A DNA stretch of 64,000 bases from Cellvibrio polysaccharolyticus (lineage in GTDB: Bacteria; Pseudomonadota; Gammaproteobacteria; Pseudomonadales; Cellvibrionaceae): positions 124,001 to 188,000 of the forward strand of contig NZ_PRDL01000001.1 in assembly GCF_015182315.1 (NCBI RefSeq), in the 5' to 3' direction. Positions 22,447-31,387 of this stretch are shown piece after piece. Each line of letters opens with the position of its first letter. The first letter of the stretch is position 1. The notes below the pieces were generated by a model. That model searched no databases. It had not been told where the DNA came from and was given only the letters and a program-made list of their open reading frames with translations. Both the position numbers and the translations under genes were made by a program.

Positions 22447-23493
22447 ATGAGTAAAACTATTCGGGTCGGGCTGCTGGGTTATGGCTACGCCAGCAAAACA
22501 TTCCACGCGCCGCTAATTGCAGCAACTGCCGGTATGGAACTGGCGGCTGTGTCCAGCAGCAGCGCTGAAAAAGTACACGCCGATTGGTCTGGTGTGCGGG
22601 TAGAAGCAGAACCACAGGCGTTATTTAATGACCCCGAGATAGACCTTATTGTTATCCCAACGCCCAATGACACCCACTTTCCGCTGGCGAAACAGGCGCT
22701 GGAAGCGGGCAAGCATGTGGTTGTGGATAAACCTTTTACTGTCACCCTTTCGCAAGCTTACGAGCTGGCGGCGATTGCCGAAAGTGCCGGAAAAGTGCTG
22801 TCAGTTTTCCACAACCGGCGGTGGGATAGCGACTTTCTAACGCTGCAACAATTGCTTTCGGCGAAAACCTTGGGCGATGTGGTTTATCTGGAATCGCATT
22901 TTGACCGCTTCCGTCCCGAGGTTCGCCAGCGCTGGCGTGAAGACGGCGGTGAAGGCAGCGGCATCTGGTATGACCTCGGGCCCCACTTGCTGGATCAGGC
23001 ATTACAGCTGTTTGGTTTACCGGTAGTGATTCAGGTGGACATGGCGCAGTTAAGACCAGCAAGCAAGGCAACCGATTATTTCCATGCAACGCTGACTTAT
23101 CCACAGCGTCGGGTAGTGCTGCATGCCAGCATGTTGGTGGCCGCTGCTTCTGCACGTTATACCGTCCATGGCACACGCGGCAGCTTTGTAAAATACGGGC
23201 TCGACCCTCAGGAAGATCGCCTGAAAGCCGGCGAACGCCCGCCGCTGGCCGATTGGGGACAGGATACACAGCATGGTTTGCTGACGCTGGTTGATGAGGG
23301 CATCACCACCGAACAAACCCTCGCCACTCTTCCCGGTAATTACCCGGCTTACTACGCGGCGGTTCGCGATGCCTTGTTGGGTAAGTGTGAAAATCCGGTA
23401 AACGTGCAGGAGGCGATTCAGGTGATGGAGCTGATCGAACTGGGCTTGCTTTCCCATCAGCAGAAAAAAGCGGTTGCCTTGCAAACGTATTGA
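22447..23493 (+). CDS. Gfo/Idh/MocA-family oxidoreductase (YdgJ-like)
   Basis: This 348-residue protein has an N-terminal NAD(P)-binding Rossmann fold (VGLLGYGYASKTFHAPLI) and the family motif DKPFTVTLSQA with the conserved EAGKHVVVDKP lysine-proline pair near residue 95. A GSGIWYDLGPHLLDQALQLFG segment matches the GG/DxGxHxxDQ sugar-dehydrogenase pattern. It resembles E. coli YdgJ, a probable sugar or inositol-type dehydrogenase whose substrate is not established. The ATG at 22447 is preceded by a GTG at 22444; GGGGGA supplies the ribosome site. It is monocistronic between the atp terminator and glmU. Confidence 0.88.
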   Translation: MSKTIRVGLLGYGYASKTFHAPLIAATAGMELAAVSSSSAEKVHADWSGVRVEAEPQALFNDPEIDLIVIPTPNDTHFPLAKQALEAGKHVVVDKPFTVTLSQAYELAAIAESAGKVLSVFHNRRWDSDFLTLQQLLSAKTLGDVVYLESHFDRFRPEVRQRWREDGGEGSGIWYDLGPHLLDQALQLFGLPVVIQVDMAQLRPASKATDYFHATLTYPQRRVVLHASMLVAAASARYTVHGTRGSFVKYGLDPQEDRLKAGERPPLADWGQDTQHGLLTLVDEGITTEQTLATLPGNYPAYYAAVRDALLGKCENPVNVQEAIQVMELIELGLLSHQQKKAVALQTY

Positions 23494-23553
23494 AAGCGGC
23501 CTCAGCAATCCGTTAGTTTTACCAACAGGCCTTCAGTTAATGCAGCAGCAGGC

Positions 23554-23653
23554 AGTGGATAATATTGGATAAGGTTTGCGGTTGCGCTGCATTTTATCCA
23601 CAGCTTTTCCAGGGAGACGGAAACGCCTCATCGTGTTTTTACGCTGTGGATAA
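23554..23653. promoter_or_regulatory. Cluster of DnaA boxes upstream of glmU
   Basis: Within 100 bp there are two exact boxes (TTATCCACA at 23594-23602 and TGTGGATAA at 23645-23653), a one-mismatch box (AGTGGATAA at 23554-23562) and a further partial copy (TTGGATAA near 23565). The 288-bp gap before glmU holds no gene. The cluster might bind or titrate DnaA or regulate glmU; this is inference. Confidence 0.6.
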
Positions 23654-23781
23654 GTCAAGTTGGTCAACTGTATTTTCGACCGTCGCGCTGCCCCGAAGAG
23701 TGCTGCAAACGGCAGTATCCGTTCCGATAACACGTTAGAATGGATCCGTTTTTTTACTTATTTTTATCAAAGGACAGCCTC

Positions 23782-25143
23782 ATGCTCGATATCATCGTTC
23801 TCGCCGCCGGTAAAGGCACTCGTATGCGTTCCGAATTGCCCAAGGTCTTGCATCCGGTGGGTGGCAAGGCGCTGGTGCAGCATGTGGTGGATACCGCCCG
23901 CCAGGTAGGCGGCGAAAAAATCATGATTATCGTCGGGCACGGCGCCGAAGCGGTTGAACAAAAAATGGCGGCTGCTGATGTGAGCTTTATATTACAGGCC
24001 GAACAGCTGGGCACCGGCCATGCGGTGCAACAGGCCTTGCCGCAATTGCGTGAAGACGCCACGGTACTGATTCTTTACGGCGATGTTCCACTTACCCGTG
24101 TGGATACTCTGCAAAAACTGGTGGCCGGCGTCAATGATCAGCAAATGGGGTTACTAACCGTCAACCTGCCCGACCCCACCGGTTATGGCCGGATACTGCG
24201 CGATAAAAATAATCGCGTCACTGCGATTGTCGAACACAAGGATGCCAGCGAAGCAGAGCGCGCGGTTAAGGAAGTTAACACCGGCATTATGGCGGTCAGT
24301 GCCAAACATTTGCGCAGCTGGTTACCGCAGTTGACCAACAACAATGCGCAAGGCGAATATTATCTGACCGACCTGATCGCGCTGGCCGTTGCCAACGGCG
24401 TTGCTATTGAAGTGCAGCAGCCGGATGCGGCCGAAGAAGTAGAAGGTATTAACAACCGTCAGCAACAAGCCGCACTGGAGCGCTATTACCAGCGCAAACT
24501 GGCGGAACAACTGCTGGTAGAAGGCGTGACACTGATCGACCCTGCCCGCTTTGATTGCAGGGGCACGCTCAAGGTCGGGCGCGATGTAGTGATTGATGTG
24601 AACTGCATTTTCGAGGGCGATGTAACCCTTGAAGACGGCGTCGTGGTGGAAGCCAACAGCATTATTATCAACAGCCGTGTAGGGAAAAATACCCACATCA
24701 AAGCTTTCAGCCATCTTGAAGGGGCGGATATCGCCGGGGATTGTGATATTGGCCCTTATGCGCGCTTGCGCCCGGGTACGCAATTGGCGGACGGCGTTAA
24801 AATCGGCAACTTTGTTGAAACCAAGAAAGCAGTTATCCACAACGGCAGCAAAGTGAACCACCTCAGTTACATTGGCGATGCGGTCATTGGCAAAAAAGTG
24901 AACGTGGGTGCCGGTACCATTACCTGTAACTACGATGGTGTGAATAAATTCAAAACCGAAATTGGCGATAACGCCTTTATCGGCTCCAATTCTGCGCTGG
25001 TAGCGCCCATCAAAATCGGCAACAAGGCCACCATCGGTGCCGGTTCGGTTATTACCCGCGATGTTGCCGATGAAGAGTTGGCGGTAGGGCGTGGAAAACA
25101 ACGTAATATCGAAGATTGGAAGCGTCCGACCAAGCTGTCGTAA
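23782..25143 (+). CDS. glmU: Bifunctional UDP-N-acetylglucosamine pyrophosphorylase / glucosamine-1-phosphate N-acetyltransferase GlmU
   Basis: GlmU acetylates glucosamine-1-phosphate and then transfers UMP to make UDP-GlcNAc, the precursor of peptidoglycan and lipopolysaccharide. The ATG at 23782 gives 453 residues: an N-terminal uridyltransferase domain with LAAGKGTRMRSELPKVLHP, and a C-terminal left-handed beta-helix of hexapeptide repeats (from about residue 250) with GAGTITCNYDGVNKFKT. AAGGAC precedes the start. It lies near glmS, the other end of the same pathway, in a common gammaproteobacterial arrangement. Confidence 0.98.
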   Translation: MLDIIVLAAGKGTRMRSELPKVLHPVGGKALVQHVVDTARQVGGEKIMIIVGHGAEAVEQKMAAADVSFILQAEQLGTGHAVQQALPQLREDATVLILYGDVPLTRVDTLQKLVAGVNDQQMGLLTVNLPDPTGYGRILRDKNNRVTAIVEHKDASEAERAVKEVNTGIMAVSAKHLRSWLPQLTNNNAQGEYYLTDLIALAVANGVAIEVQQPDAAEEVEGINNRQQQAALERYYQRKLAEQLLVEGVTLIDPARFDCRGTLKVGRDVVIDVNCIFEGDVTLEDGVVVEANSIIINSRVGKNTHIKAFSHLEGADIAGDCDIGPYARLRPGTQLADGVKIGNFVETKKAVIHNGSKVNHLSYIGDAVIGKKVNVGAGTITCNYDGVNKFKTEIGDNAFIGSNSALVAPIKIGNKATIGAGSVITRDVADEELAVGRGKQRNIEDWKRPTKLS

Positions 25144-25161
25144 TGCCCGGATGGCTGTTGA

Positions 25162-25245
25162 AAAATCCTCGCGTAAGGCGTTTTACCTGAAAGTTGGCCG
25201 TGTCCAACGGCCCCGGGTGTAACGCAAACGGCGGGGATTTTTTGT
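25162..25245 (+). terminator. Long multi-stem structure and terminator after glmU
   Basis: The outer arms AAATCCTCGC (25163-25172) and GCGGGGATTT (25231-25240, one mismatch) enclose an imperfect middle stem and an inner hairpin GGCCGT/ACGGCC (25196-25212), followed by T6. It is much longer than a minimal terminator. A structured small RNA is possible but not demonstrated. Confidence 0.6.
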
Positions 25246-25378
25246 TTCTGTGTTGGCAAAAAACCCGCTTGGCGGTTGTAAATAACCAGGTTATTCACAA
25301 AAACACCTGTAAATATTTGGTGTAACCGGTTTCTCGGGTAAACTGCCCGGGTTTCACAATAATGATAACGAGGTTTAC

Positions 25379-27421
25379 ATGTCCCTTTTCGTTCGGCTAT
25401 GTCTGATCGGTCTGGCTGGGTTATCCACAGCCTGTGGCGGCGGTGGCGGTTCTTCCAGTAATACGCCACCTGCGGTTTCTTCTGTAGCGGCGGTCTCCTC
25501 CGTAGTCAGTGTGGTGTCTTCTTCGGTTTCCTCATCTTCTGCGCAGAGCACCACCTCGAGTGCCAGCAGTTCGCTGCCATCGGTGGCAGGCTTGCCGGTA
25601 TCTGAATTTATTGTGGTTGATCAGTTTGGTTATCTGCCGGAGCTGGAAAAGGTGGCGGTAATCCGCAACCCACAAAACGGCTTTGATGCGGCCAGCAGCT
25701 TTACGCCTGGCACTACGTATCAACTGGTGAATCTCGGCAACGGCAACGTAGTAAAAAGTGGCCAGCCGGTGGTGTGGAATGAGGGGGCGGTGGGTGCTGC
25801 CTCGGGCGACCGCGCCTGGTGGTTTGATTTTTCCGATATCAATACCGTGGGCGATTACGTGGTGGTTGATACCACCCATAACCTGCGTTCAGCGCAATTT
25901 CGCATCGCGCCGGATGTGTACAAGCCGGTGTTGAAACATGCCTTCCGCACTTTCTTCTATCAGCGTGCCGGCTTTGCCAAAGAGCTGCCCTATGCAGAAG
26001 CTGGCTGGACCGATGGCGCCAGTCATATCCGGCCGGGGCAGGATAAACAGGCGCGACTGTTCACCGAAAAGAGTAACGCCATTACCGAGCGCGACCTTTC
26101 CGGTGGCTGGTACGACGCCGGCGACTACAACAAATACACCAATTGGCATGCGGATTATCTGGTCAGCCTGCTGCACACCTGGCGGGAAAATCCGGCTGCC
26201 TGGGGAGACGACTTCAATATTCCGGAATCCGGCAATGGTATTTCCGATCTGATTGATGAGATCAAATGGGGTTTTGACTGGCTGATCAAAATGCAAAACC
26301 CGGATGGCTCGGTGTTATCCATTCTGGGTCTGTCTCACGCCAGCCCGCCTTCCAGCGCCAGTGGCCCCAGTTATTACGGGCCGGCCAGCACCTCGGCAAC
26401 GCTTTCCAGTGCCGCGGCTTTTGCATTTGGCAGCCGCATTTTCGGCAGTCTGGATCATCCGGGCTTTGCCGAGTATGCCGCTGATTTGAAACAGCGTTCG
26501 CAACTTGCCTGGCAATGGGCGTCGGCCAATCCGGCGGTGGTGGTTCGTAATAATGAAGGTATTTACAGCGGTCTGGGCGCAGGTCAGCAGGAAGTAGACG
26601 ATGCAGGTCGTGTCGAGAAGCGCGTATTGGCGGCTATCTATCTGTACGATATTACCGGTGAAAGCAGCTACAAGGTTCAGGTAGAAAACCGTCTCAACGC
26701 CGATCCGGTTAACTGGGTTTCCCACTGGAATGAGCCCAAGCTGATCAGTTACCTCTATTACAGCGGCCTGCCGGGTGTGAGTGCTTCTCTTGCAGACACG
26801 GTTCGTAGCGGTTATCGCAGCGCCATGAACAGCGCGGACAATTGGGGCAGTGTGCGCGACAACCGTGAGCCCTACCGCGCTTTTATGGCCGCTAACGATT
26901 TTACCTGGGGCAGCAATCGCAGCATGTCCCGTCGCGGCACCTTGTTTACCAATCTCGCCAGTTTTGCACTCGAACCCTCAACGGCTGAAATGCGCAATGC
27001 CGGGCTGCGTTATCTCAACTATCTGCATGGCGTAAATCCGTTGGGTATGGTGTATGTGTCCAATATGTCGGCCGCCGGGGCGCACCATTCGGTTAACGAG
27101 TTTTATCACAGCTGGTTTACCGATGGCAGCAGCCAGTGGGATCGGGTGGGGGTGTCTGCCTGGGGGCCTGCGCCCGGTTTTCTGGTGGGTGGGCCAAACC
27201 CTTCCTACGATTGGGACAGTTGCTGCCCTTCCAGTTGCGGCAGTGTGACCAACAATAATATCTGCAGCTCCATCACCCTTACGCCGCCAAAAAATCAGCC
27301 GGCGATGAAATCCTATCTGGACTTCAATAACGGCTGGCCGCTGAACTCCTGGCAAGTAACGGAAAACCACAACGACTACCAGGTTGCCTACCTGCGGTTG
27401 CTGTCAAAATATATGCAATAG
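25379..27421 (+). CDS. Glycoside hydrolase family 9 cellulase, lipoprotein with polyserine linker
   Basis: This is a probable cell-surface or periplasmic endoglucanase that cleaves beta-1,4-glucan. The 680-residue product has a lipoprotein signal peptide (LCLIGLAGLSTAC), a glycine patch, and a Ser/Val-rich linker (about residues 30-70) like those of Cellvibrio and Saccharophagus cellulases. An Ig-like N-terminal domain (VDQFGYLPELEKVAVI) precedes the GH9 (alpha/alpha)6 barrel. The catalytic aspartate motif is GGWYDAGDYNKY (about residue 245), and the C-terminal acid is the Glu in WQVTENHNDYQVAYL. The ATG follows AACGAGG. An exact DnaA box lies within the signal-peptide codons (25421-25429). 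Confidence 0.93.
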   Translation: MSLFVRLCLIGLAGLSTACGGGGGSSSNTPPAVSSVAAVSSVVSVVSSSVSSSSAQSTTSSASSSLPSVAGLPVSEFIVVDQFGYLPELEKVAVIRNPQNGFDAASSFTPGTTYQLVNLGNGNVVKSGQPVVWNEGAVGAASGDRAWWFDFSDINTVGDYVVVDTTHNLRSAQFRIAPDVYKPVLKHAFRTFFYQRAGFAKELPYAEAGWTDGASHIRPGQDKQARLFTEKSNAITERDLSGGWYDAGDYNKYTNWHADYLVSLLHTWRENPAAWGDDFNIPESGNGISDLIDEIKWGFDWLIKMQNPDGSVLSILGLSHASPPSSASGPSYYGPASTSATLSSAAAFAFGSRIFGSLDHPGFAEYAADLKQRSQLAWQWASANPAVVVRNNEGIYSGLGAGQQEVDDAGRVEKRVLAAIYLYDITGESSYKVQVENRLNADPVNWVSHWNEPKLISYLYYSGLPGVSASLADTVRSGYRSAMNSADNWGSVRDNREPYRAFMAANDFTWGSNRSMSRRGTLFTNLASFALEPSTAEMRNAGLRYLNYLHGVNPLGMVYVSNMSAAGAHHSVNEFYHSWFTDGSSQWDRVGVSAWGPAPGFLVGGPNPSYDWDSCCPSSCGSVTNNNICSSITLTPPKNQPAMKSYLDFNNGWPLNSWQVTENHNDYQVAYLRLLSKYMQ

Positions 27422-27450
27422 CCATCAGCGCTATTTGATCGTTTGATCCG

Positions 27451-27483
27451 AAAGGCCGGTATGCAGATATCGGCCTTTTTAAG
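27451..27483 (+). terminator. Terminator after the GH9 cellulase gene
   Basis: AAAGGCCG (27451-27458) pairs with CGGCCTTT (27471-27478), and is followed by further T residues. Confidence 0.8.
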
Positions 27484-27531
27484 GATTTTGTTAGCACGGC
27501 CGGTTTTCCTGTGGATAAATACCTTGTTATT

Positions 27532-27566
27532 TTCTTTCGAAGCGCTAGAATTCTTTCGTTTCGAAA
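27532..27566. promoter_or_regulatory. Candidate operator of the DeoR-family regulator
   Basis: TTTCG-TTT-CGAAA (27554-27566) is a perfect short palindrome, and TTCTTTCGAAG (27532-27542) resembles its half-sites. They lie 27-60 bases upstream of the regulator start. DeoR/GlpR-type regulators recognise TTCG-containing repeats (family knowledge), so autoregulation is inferred. An exact DnaA box is at 27510-27518. Confidence 0.45.
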
Positions 27567-27592
27567 CTTAATGACTAAAAACGTAACCTTCC

Positions 27593-28372
27593 ATGACCAA
27601 ACGCAACACCCAACAGCGTCGCCGGGCGATTATTGAATTGCTGGATCAGCAGGGCGAAGTCAGTGTAGAAGTACTGGCGTCGCAATTTTCTACCTCTGAA
27701 GTCACTATCCGCAAGGATCTTTCGGCGCTGGAAAGCAATGGGCTGCTACTGCGTCGTTATGGGGGTGCGGTACCGGTGCCGCAGGAAATGATGGCCGATC
27801 CGGTGGCCGAAAAAGTTTCGCTTCGAAAGAAAGTTATTGCCGCCGCTGCCGCGCAACTGATTCGCGATCACAACCGCATCATCCTCGATAGCGGCAGTAG
27901 CACCACCTCTGCCCTGCTTCCGGAATTGTCCCGTAAACAGGGGCTGGTCGTTATGACCAACTCCCTGAGCGTCGCCAATGCGCTGCGCGAGCTGGAAAAC
28001 GAACCCACTATTCTGATGACTGGCGGTACCTGGGATCCGAAGTCCGAAGGTTTTCAGGGGCAACTGGCCGAGCAGATCCTGCGCTCCTACAATTTTGATC
28101 AATTCTTTATTGGTGCTGACGGCCTCGACCCGGATCGCGGTACCACCACGTTCAATGAACTCTACAGCCTCAGCCGTGTGATGGCCGAAGTCGCGCGCGA
28201 AGTTATTGTCATGGCCGAGTCAGACAAACTCGGCCGCAAAATTTTTAATCTCGAATTGCCCTGGTCGGCGGTGCATGTGCTGGTGACTGACGATCAATTG
28301 TCAGCCGCCGACAAGCGCGCCATTGAAAACCAGGGTGTCAAAGTCATCTGTGCTCGTTGGGAGGAGAAGTAA
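27593..28372 (+). CDS. DeoR-family transcriptional regulator (likely amino-sugar responsive, upstream of glmS)
   Basis: The 259-residue protein has an N-terminal winged helix-turn-helix ([39 protein letters not shown]) and a C-terminal DeoR sugar-phosphate sensor domain ([32 protein letters not shown]). The stop lies 2 bases before the glmS ATG, so the two are cotranscribed, which suggests that it senses an amino-sugar phosphate and controls glmS; the ligand is not evident from sequence. The ATG is at 27593. Confidence 0.9.
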   Translation: MTKRNTQQRRRAIIELLDQQGEVSVEVLASQFSTSEVTIRKDLSALESNGLLLRRYGGAVPVPQEMMADPVAEKVSLRKKVIAAAAAQLIRDHNRIILDSGSSTTSALLPELSRKQGLVVMTNSLSVANALRELENEPTILMTGGTWDPKSEGFQGQLAEQILRSYNFDQFFIGADGLDPDRGTTTFNELYSLSRVMAEVAREVIVMAESDKLGRKIFNLELPWSAVHVLVTDDQLSAADKRAIENQGVKVICARWEEK

Positions 28373-28374
28373 CC

Positions 28375-30210
28375 ATGTGTGGAATTGTTGGTGCGGTTGC
28401 ACAACGTGATGTTGTGGATATTTTGATTGAAGGTCTGCGTCGTCTTGAATACCGCGGTTACGACTCCGCCGGCGTTGCAGTCATTGATAATGGAGGCGCA
28501 CTGCAACGTGTTCGCCGTTTGGGTAAAGTGCGTGAATTATCCGATGCGGTAGCCGCATCACCGCTGCCCGGTGGCACCGGCATCGCGCACACCCGTTGGG
28601 CAACCCACGGCGAGCCCAGCGAGCGCAATGCGCATCCGCACATCTCCAACAACCATATTGCCGTGGTGCACAACGGCATTATTGAAAACCACGCAACCTT
28701 ACGTAGTCAGCTGCAACAACAGGGTGCGGTATTTACCTCGGATACCGATACCGAAGTTATCGCCCACCTGGTAGAGCATGAACTGATTAGCGCCGAAGGC
28801 AATTTATTAAAAGCGGTACAACATGCGGTAAAAAAATTGCACGGCGCCTACGGCACGGTGTTGATGGATCGCAACGACAGCGAGCGCCTGGTAGTTGCCC
28901 GTTCCGGTAGCCCCCTGGTTATCGGTTTGGGTATTGGTGAAAACTTTATCGCCTCTGATCAGCTGGCGTTGTTGCCAGTGACTCGCCGTTTTATTTTTCT
29001 GGAAGAAGGCGACGTGGCAGAAATTACCCGCTTCTCTATTAGCATTTTTGATAAAGATGGCGAAGCCGTTACTCGCGAGATTCATGAATCCACCGCGACC
29101 TATGATGCCGGTGATAAAGGCCAGTACCGTCACTTTATGCTCAAGGAAATTTACGAGCAGCCTCATGCGGTAATGAATACTCTTGAAGGGCGTTTGAGCA
29201 ACACCAGCGTGCTCGACGAAACCTTTGGCAACGGTGCTGCCGAGCTTTTCAAACGCGTCAAACATATTCAAATTGTTGCCTGTGGCACCAGCTACCATTC
29301 AGGTATGGTTGCGCGTTACTGGCTGGAAGCTATTTCCGGCGTTTCCTGTAATGTTGAAATTGCCAGCGAGTTCCGCTACCGTAAATCCGTCGTTCAGCCG
29401 AACAGTTTGATTGTTACCATCAGTCAATCCGGTGAAACTGCCGATACGCTGGCGGCGTTACGATTGGCTAAAGAACTCGGCTATCTTGGTAGCCTGGCAA
29501 TTTGTAATGTTGCCGGTTCATCGCTGGTGCGCGAATCCGATCTCGCCTTTATGACCCGTGCGGGAACAGAAATCGGTGTGGCATCCACCAAAGCCTTTAC
29601 TACCCAATTGGTTGGTTTGGCGATGCTGGTATTGGCCATCGGTAAATACAATCAGATTGATGCAGAAAAACAGCAGGAACTGGTGTTGGCTCTGAAAAGC
29701 CTGCCGGCAAAACTGGAAGAATCATTGGCATTGGCTTCGCAAATCGAAGCGCTGGCTGAAGAGTTTGCCGATAAACACCACGCGCTTTTCCTCGGTCGCG
29801 GTGACCAGTACCCGATCGCCATGGAAGGTGCGCTCAAACTGAAAGAAATTTCCTACATTCACGCCGAAGCCTACGCCGCCGGCGAACTGAAACACGGCCC
29901 GCTGGCTTTGATCGATGCGCAAATGCCCATCATCGTCGTTGCGCCTAACAACGACCTGCTGGAAAAACTGAAATCCAACGTGGAAGAAGTGCGCGCGCGC
30001 GGCGGTATTCTTTATGTATTCGCCGACGCGGACGCAAAATTCGAATCCGACGAAACCCTGCGCGTTATCAACGTCCCCCACAGCCACCCCTGGCTCGCGC
30101 CAATCCTCTACACCTTGCCGCTGCAATTGCTGAGTTACTACGTGGCAATTATCAAAGGAACGGATGTGGATCAACCGCGTAATTTGGCGAAAAGTGTAAC
30201 GGTTGAGTAA
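28375..30210 (+). CDS. glmS: Glutamine-fructose-6-phosphate aminotransferase (isomerizing) GlmS
   Basis: GlmS makes glucosamine-6-phosphate from fructose-6-phosphate and glutamine, the entry step to UDP-GlcNAc. The ATG at 28375 puts the catalytic Cys at position 2 (MCGIVGAV), which fixes the start; six upstream in-frame codons are ignored. The glutaminase domain is followed by two SIS domains ([17 protein letters not shown]) and the conserved C-terminus [13 protein letters not shown]. The length is 611 residues. Its last codons form the TnsD recognition part of attTn7, and a Tn7-like element lies 25 bp past the stop. Confidence 0.98.
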   Translation: MCGIVGAVAQRDVVDILIEGLRRLEYRGYDSAGVAVIDNGGALQRVRRLGKVRELSDAVAASPLPGGTGIAHTRWATHGEPSERNAHPHISNNHIAVVHNGIIENHATLRSQLQQQGAVFTSDTDTEVIAHLVEHELISAEGNLLKAVQHAVKKLHGAYGTVLMDRNDSERLVVARSGSPLVIGLGIGENFIASDQLALLPVTRRFIFLEEGDVAEITRFSISIFDKDGEAVTREIHESTATYDAGDKGQYRHFMLKEIYEQPHAVMNTLEGRLSNTSVLDETFGNGAAELFKRVKHIQIVACGTSYHSGMVARYWLEAISGVSCNVEIASEFRYRKSVVQPNSLIVTISQSGETADTLAALRLAKELGYLGSLAICNVAGSSLVRESDLAFMTRAGTEIGVASTKAFTTQLVGLAMLVLAIGKYNQIDAEKQQELVLALKSLPAKLEESLALASQIEALAEEFADKHHALFLGRGDQYPIAMEGALKLKEISYIHAEAYAAGELKHGPLALIDAQMPIIVVAPNNDLLEKLKSNVEEVRARGGILYVFADADAKFESDETLRVINVPHSHPWLAPILYTLPLQLLSYYVAIIKGTDVDQPRNLAKSVTVE

Positions 30211-30235
30211 CTAGCTGCATTTAAAAAAGAGGGGG
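30172..30235 (+). other. attTn7: attTn7 site: glmS 3' end and insertion point
   Basis: The last ~39 bases of glmS are where TnsD binds in Tn7 biology (established knowledge), and transposition occurs about 25 bp downstream of the stop codon. Here the stop ends at 30210 and the duplicated GGGGG begins at 30231. Spacing and orientation match classical Tn7 insertion. Confidence 0.9.
30231..30235. repeat. Target-site duplication GGGGG, glmS-proximal copy
   Basis: This 5-bp GGGGG is repeated at 37440-37444 directly outside the other transposon end. Five bases is the Tn7 duplication length. Confidence 0.88.
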
Positions 30236-30241
30236 TGTCTT

Positions 30242-30301
30242 TTTAAAATAATTAGTGATACTTTAAAATAAATGGCGATACTTTAAAATAATTAGTGATA
30301 C
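30242..30301. repeat. Three abutting 20-bp TnsB-type binding sites, proximal end
   Basis: The three sites TTTAAAATAATTAGTGATAC at 30242-30261, a variant with AAATGGC in the middle at 30262-30281, and the first sequence again at 30282-30301 are exactly head to tail. This matches the dense arrangement of the Tn7 right end. The matching inverted sites are at 37293-37433. Confidence 0.88.
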
Positions 30302-30302
30302 T

Positions 30303-30353
30303 AACCCAGTAGTGACCTATATTTGATCAAAATAGGTTGCTACTGGGTTTTTT
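30303..30353 (+). terminator. Terminator-like hairpin between the transposon end and tnsA
   Basis: AACCCAGTAG (30303-30312) pairs with CTACTGGGTT (30340-30349), and ACCTAT (30315-30320) pairs with ATAGGT (30332-30337), with a TG/TG internal mismatch and a loop containing the palindrome TTTGATCAAA. T6 (30348-30353) follows, two bases before the tnsA ATG. It could stop glmS readthrough or restrain tnsA expression. Confidence 0.8.
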
Positions 30354-30354
30354 A

Positions 30355-31212
30355 ATGTCCAAGAATCCCGAAAAAACTAAGGAAATCAAAGCTAAAGCGG
30401 AAAAGCGGATAGCTTCGCGTTTAGCTAAAGGCGCTGGTTCAGGCGCCGGAAGAGCCTATAAACCCTATTTGACCGTCAGGGATGTGAACTCCAGGGGAAG
30501 GTATAATCGCTCGCCCAGCGTTACGGTGGGTCGCGTTCATCAGTTGCTGTCCGACCTTGAATACCATGTATTGTTAATGCTGGACTGGGATTCGCAGGTG
30601 ATCGACATCCGCGAACAATTTCCGGTGACTCTTGAGGAATCGCAAGCTATTGCACGCGAGATGGGGATAGCCCACCTTAGCTATCAAGGTACAGACGAAG
30701 TCCTTACCACAGACTTTCTGGTTGATCTGAATATCCAAGGTAAAACTATTCGCAGGGCAATATCTGCGAAATATGCCGAAGAACTTGATGATCCGCGTGT
30801 ACTTGAAAAAATGGAATTGGAACGCCGCTACTGGGTCTCCAAGGGCATACAGTTTAACTTGGTAACAGAGCTGGAAATTCCGGCATTACTTCAAAAGAAT
30901 GTAAAGTGGTTTCATCCCTACATGAATCACTTTGATTTGAGTACCCCTGAGCAACAACAAGAATATTTTAAAATATTGCTCGCAGCTATTAATCAGTCCC
31001 CCTCACAAAAAGTTACCACTATAACCACCCGATTAGATGACGAATATAACATCGAGCCGGGTACCCACCTGTCTTTACTAAGACAGTTCCTTGCCCAGCG
31101 AGCTTTCTACTTTGATCTTGAAGCTTTAACGATTGTGAACCTGAGAGCAAAAGATCTTACTCCTTCACATTTTTGGCTCGAACAGGATTATGAATATGCT
31201 GTTGGTGAATGA
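30355..31212 (+). CDS. tnsA: Tn7-like transposase endonuclease subunit TnsA
   Basis: TnsA is the restriction-enzyme-like subunit that cuts the 5' ends of the transposon while TnsB cuts the 3' ends. The ATG at 30355 gives 285 residues, close to Tn7 TnsA (273). Recognisable blocks include KPYLTVRDVNSRGR, GRVHQLLSDLE, IDIREQFP, TTDFLVD and LEKMELERRYW. Catalytic residues by comparison with Tn7: Glu69 and Asp120 are present, Lys139 is present, while the glutamine two residues before the lysine is Ser137 here. An upstream TTG start is possible but would lie inside the hairpin. The gene overlaps the tnsB start by 17 bases, indicating an operon. Confidence 0.93.
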   Translation: MSKNPEKTKEIKAKAEKRIASRLAKGAGSGAGRAYKPYLTVRDVNSRGRYNRSPSVTVGRVHQLLSDLEYHVLLMLDWDSQVIDIREQFPVTLEESQAIAREMGIAHLSYQGTDEVLTTDFLVDLNIQGKTIRRAISAKYAEELDDPRVLEKMELERRYWVSKGIQFNLVTELEIPALLQKNVKWFHPYMNHFDLSTPEQQQEYFKILLAAINQSPSQKVTTITTRLDDEYNIEPGTHLSLLRQFLAQRAFYFDLEALTIVNLRAKDLTPSHFWLEQDYEYAVGE

Positions 31213-31325
31213 TGTCTATGAATTATCGGATCACCGCTATCGCATTTTATGGAGCGAACCAGAGACAATCTATTGGATAGATATAGACGCTGAAAATGCG
31301 TTGCCTCAACAAGTAGAGCGTGCGG
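31196..31325 (+). pseudogene. tnsB: TnsB transposase, N-terminal stub cut off by IS21 insertion
   Basis: The frame starts at ATG 31196 (LLVNDVYELSDHRYRILW) and aligns with the N-terminus of Tn7 TnsB (motif YRIL, followed by a Trp-Ile and a PQ near residue 38). TnsB is normally about 700 residues; here only 43 codons remain before the left end of the IS, and the reading frame ends 5 codons into the IS. All DDE catalytic residues are missing, so it is certainly non-functional. Confidence 0.85.
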
Positions 31326-31387
31326 TGTTGATTTGCACTTAAAACTGACCCACCAGTTGCATTGAAAATTGACCCACCCTGGATGGT

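Noticed and set aside
30242..30301. CRISPR-like array from three tandem repeats
   Set aside because: The repeats abut with no spacers and match the inverted sites at the other transposon end, so they are transposase sites.
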